A DNA stretch of 64,000 nt from assembly GCF_000317085.1 (NCBI RefSeq), contig NC_019702.1, positions 1,704,394 through 1,768,393 of the forward strand, read 5' to 3'. The position numbers and the translations under genes were made by a program. The notes under the pieces were generated by a model. It saw only the letters and a list, made by a program, of their open reading frames with translations, had not been told where the DNA came from and ran no database searches. Of this stretch, positions 62,527-64,000 are shown piece after piece (the first letter of the stretch is position 1; each line of letters starts with the position of its first letter). Source of the stretch: Synechococcus sp. PCC 7502. GTDB taxonomy: Bacteria > Cyanobacteriota > Cyanobacteriia > Pseudanabaenales > Pseudanabaenaceae.

Positions 62527-64000
62527 TTAGAAACCAAATTGCAGTCTTAAGTTAGCCACAGTAACCGTGGGATTTGTTGAGACATTATTTGGGTTGAAAA
62601 TCACATAGACGGCGGGAACAATGGAAACATTTTTGAAGATGGGATAGAAATAGGAAAGTTCTAGGTCATACTGCGTAGCACCATTTCCTTGACCTGAGAC
62701 TAAGAGGTCACGACCACTGGTAAAGTTAAAGGGCATCACAAAGGATATAGTTCCTTGCGCCCCTTCTTTAAAGAGATCAGGGAATGCCGTACCAACCTGA
62801 AATGATTGGGTTGTTACATTACCGAATGAACCACCACTTAACTTATTGAGGTTTGTAAAGCTAATCCCGTAACGACCAAATAAGCCAAATCCTTTGGTAA
62901 CTAACCAATCAAAGTTAGCCACAAACACATCAGACTGACCATTGCTAAGTCCAAGACCAGTACCACAAGCTGTTCCAGGTAATGATGGAGTTGCCCCAAC
63001 ACCACCGACACAACCAAATATATTCTGGAGGTTAGTACGGCTGTAGAGAAATCTGAGATTTACATCTTTAGTGGGCGCGTAATCAATTTCAGCAGTTAGA
63101 GCATTGGTGCCGCCAGTTAGACCTTCATTAGGGTTAGAGGCAGAGTTAAATAACGGAGTTGGTAAAAACTCATTGCTCTCAGCCAAATAAGCAAGTTTGA
63201 AGTCTAACTGCTTAGTCAAAGAAGTTAAAAAGACTGCCCCAGCACCACGTTTTGCATTAGTAAGTAGCGGACTGTTAATAGAGTTAAAGCTACTTGCTCC
63301 ATTGAGGAACAGGGTAAAGCGATTATTGTCAAAGTACTTATAGAAGTTAACTCTTGGACCTACAACTAAGCTGGAATTAGCAAAAATTGGGAATTGGTAA
63401 GAAAGTTCTCTTAAAACAAAGACATTTGGAGTTGCACCTGCGGTTTGGTCAGTGAATGGAGTTCCTGTGGAGTTATAAAAACCTGTTACAGGTCCACCAA
63501 GTCCTGCTATTCCAGGATCAACATAGCTGTTAATTGGAGAGTTACCATTACCTGCGGCTAACTGAGTAACTAATAAATCCTTACCAGTAAATGATGTCTT
63601 AAAGTCTAACCACACTAGTCCACTGAATGTGGTGTTAGAACCTTTGGTTGGTGTTTTTCCATCTGGTGCTAGAACTCCACTACCGCCTGTAGCTCCAGTC
63701 AAGTTAAAGAAGGCAAGAATTCCCAGCTTGGTAGTAGTAGAAAATTGTTGTGCTTCAAGGGTTTCCGTTTTAGCTTCTAAGTCAGTAACACGACCTTTAA
63801 GTGAGCTCAGCTCTGCTGCGAACTCAGTTTGGAGCTTTTGGAGAGTAGCTAAATCTTCTTTTCCGACTTTATCAGCTAATCCTGTAGATATAAGTTCATT
63901 GATTTTGTCTAAACAAGCATTTAAGCCAGCCGCAAACTCGTAACGACTGGTAGCACGACTACCACGGAATGTGCCATTAGGATAACCAGCAATACAACCG
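62527..64000 (-). CDS. SLH-domain OprB-type porin, N-terminus cut by window edge
   Basis: Runs off the right edge; at least 490 residues are visible. The visible N-terminal part is an SLH-like segment (GCIAGYPNGTFRGSRATSRYEFAAGLNACLDKINEL), followed by a coiled-coil stretch (DLATLQKLQTEFAAELSSLKGRVTDLEAKTETLEAQ) and a ~390-residue OprB-type beta-barrel ending LRLQFGF with a C-terminal Phe. Cyanobacterial major outer-membrane porins have this SLH-coil-barrel layout, in which SLH binds peptidoglycan. Terminated by a clear hairpin. Solute specificity is unknown; some relatives are linked to inorganic ion passage. Confidence 0.9.
   Translation of the reverse strand, partial: GCIAGYPNGTFRGSRATSRYEFAAGLNACLDKINELISTGLADKVGKEDLATLQKLQTEFAAELSSLKGRVTDLEAKTETLEAQQFSTTTKLGILAFFNLTGATGGSGVLAPDGKTPTKGSNTTFSGLVWLDFKTSFTGKDLLVTQLAAGNGNSPINSYVDPGIAGLGGPVTGFYNSTGTPFTDQTAGATPNVFVLRELSYQFPIFANSSLVVGPRVNFYKYFDNNRFTLFLNGASSFNSINSPLLTNAKRGAGAVFLTSLTKQLDFKLAYLAESNEFLPTPLFNSASNPNEGLTGGTNALTAEIDYAPTKDVNLRFLYSRTNLQNIFGCVGGVGATPSLPGTACGTGLGLSNGQSDVFVANFDWLVTKGFGLFGRYGISFTNLNKLSGGSFGNVTTQSFQVGTAFPDLFKEGAQGTISFVMPFNFTSGRDLLVSGQGNGATQYDLELSYFYPIFKNVSIVPAVYVIFNPNNVSTNPTVTVANLRLQFGF

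Overview
The window is chromosomal DNA from a cyanobacterium. The palindrome GCGATCGC (HIP1) recurs throughout. The gene content is also cyanobacterial: a MenA-type prenyltransferase, a cyanate operon behind an NtcA-type promoter, a cluster resembling the photosystem II assembly (pap) operon, an SLH-OprB porin and many two-component and phosphatase signalling proteins. Coding sequence is AT-leaning and runs on both strands. I cannot fix the genus; a Pseudanabaena-like or small-genome filamentous/unicellular lineage is a guess. No rRNA, tRNA or CRISPR array was recognised.

Layout. 1-6 kb (minus strand): a partial DUF4259 gene, a DUF4258/DUF2283 pair (DUF4258 frameshifted), tadA, menA, DUF2805, a GAF-SpoIIE phosphatase, an unknown gene and a DUF433/DUF5615 toxin-antitoxin-like pair. 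6.2-13.3 kb (plus strand): the most unusual region, a two-gene unit encoding a von Willebrand A membrane protein and a giant tubulin/FtsZ-like protein ending in a SHOCT motif. Each gene is split by a 906-bp IS5-family element, in opposite orientations, each flanked by a TATA duplication. An inactivated IS1-family element abuts the 3' end and supplies the stop codon of the second gene. 13.4-30.3 kb: ABC1/UbiB-like kinase, PP2C phosphatase, pgeF, GNAT, a lone ABC ATPase, a FIST sensor, a TgpA-like protein lacking catalytic Cys and His, an Hsp70-like ATPase, TetR, an Asn-rich repeat protein and gltX.

30.4-36.5 kb: OsmC, an acyl-CoA dehydrogenase-like enzyme, then cynA-cynB-cynD-cynS for cyanate uptake and hydrolysis behind a perfect GTA-N8-TAC site. 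cynB is frameshifted by a tandem 5-bp duplication. 36.6-48.4 kb: upp, TerB, Crp, a 1163-residue sensor kinase, a Uma2 protein, a REC-AraC regulator and an EAL protein. These are followed by a pap-like cluster (degenerate receiver fused to a 2Fe-2S ferredoxin, two V4R proteins, a small protein and an orphan phycobiliprotein-like protein) and a half-size UPF0016 transporter. 48.4-54.1 kb: DUF3352, a TonB-like protein and ExbD, a ChuX/HutX-like protein and a HerA-like ATPase.

54.3-62.4 kb (minus strand) is one long operon: BMP-type binding lipoprotein, two permeases, biuret hydrolase-like enzyme, double-NBD ATPase, cupin, second cysteine hydrolase and an 8-oxoguanine deaminase-like amidohydrolase. 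It reads as uptake and breakdown of a nitrogen-rich small molecule, with the cyanate operon as a thematic partner. An SLH-OprB porin runs off the right edge behind its own terminator.
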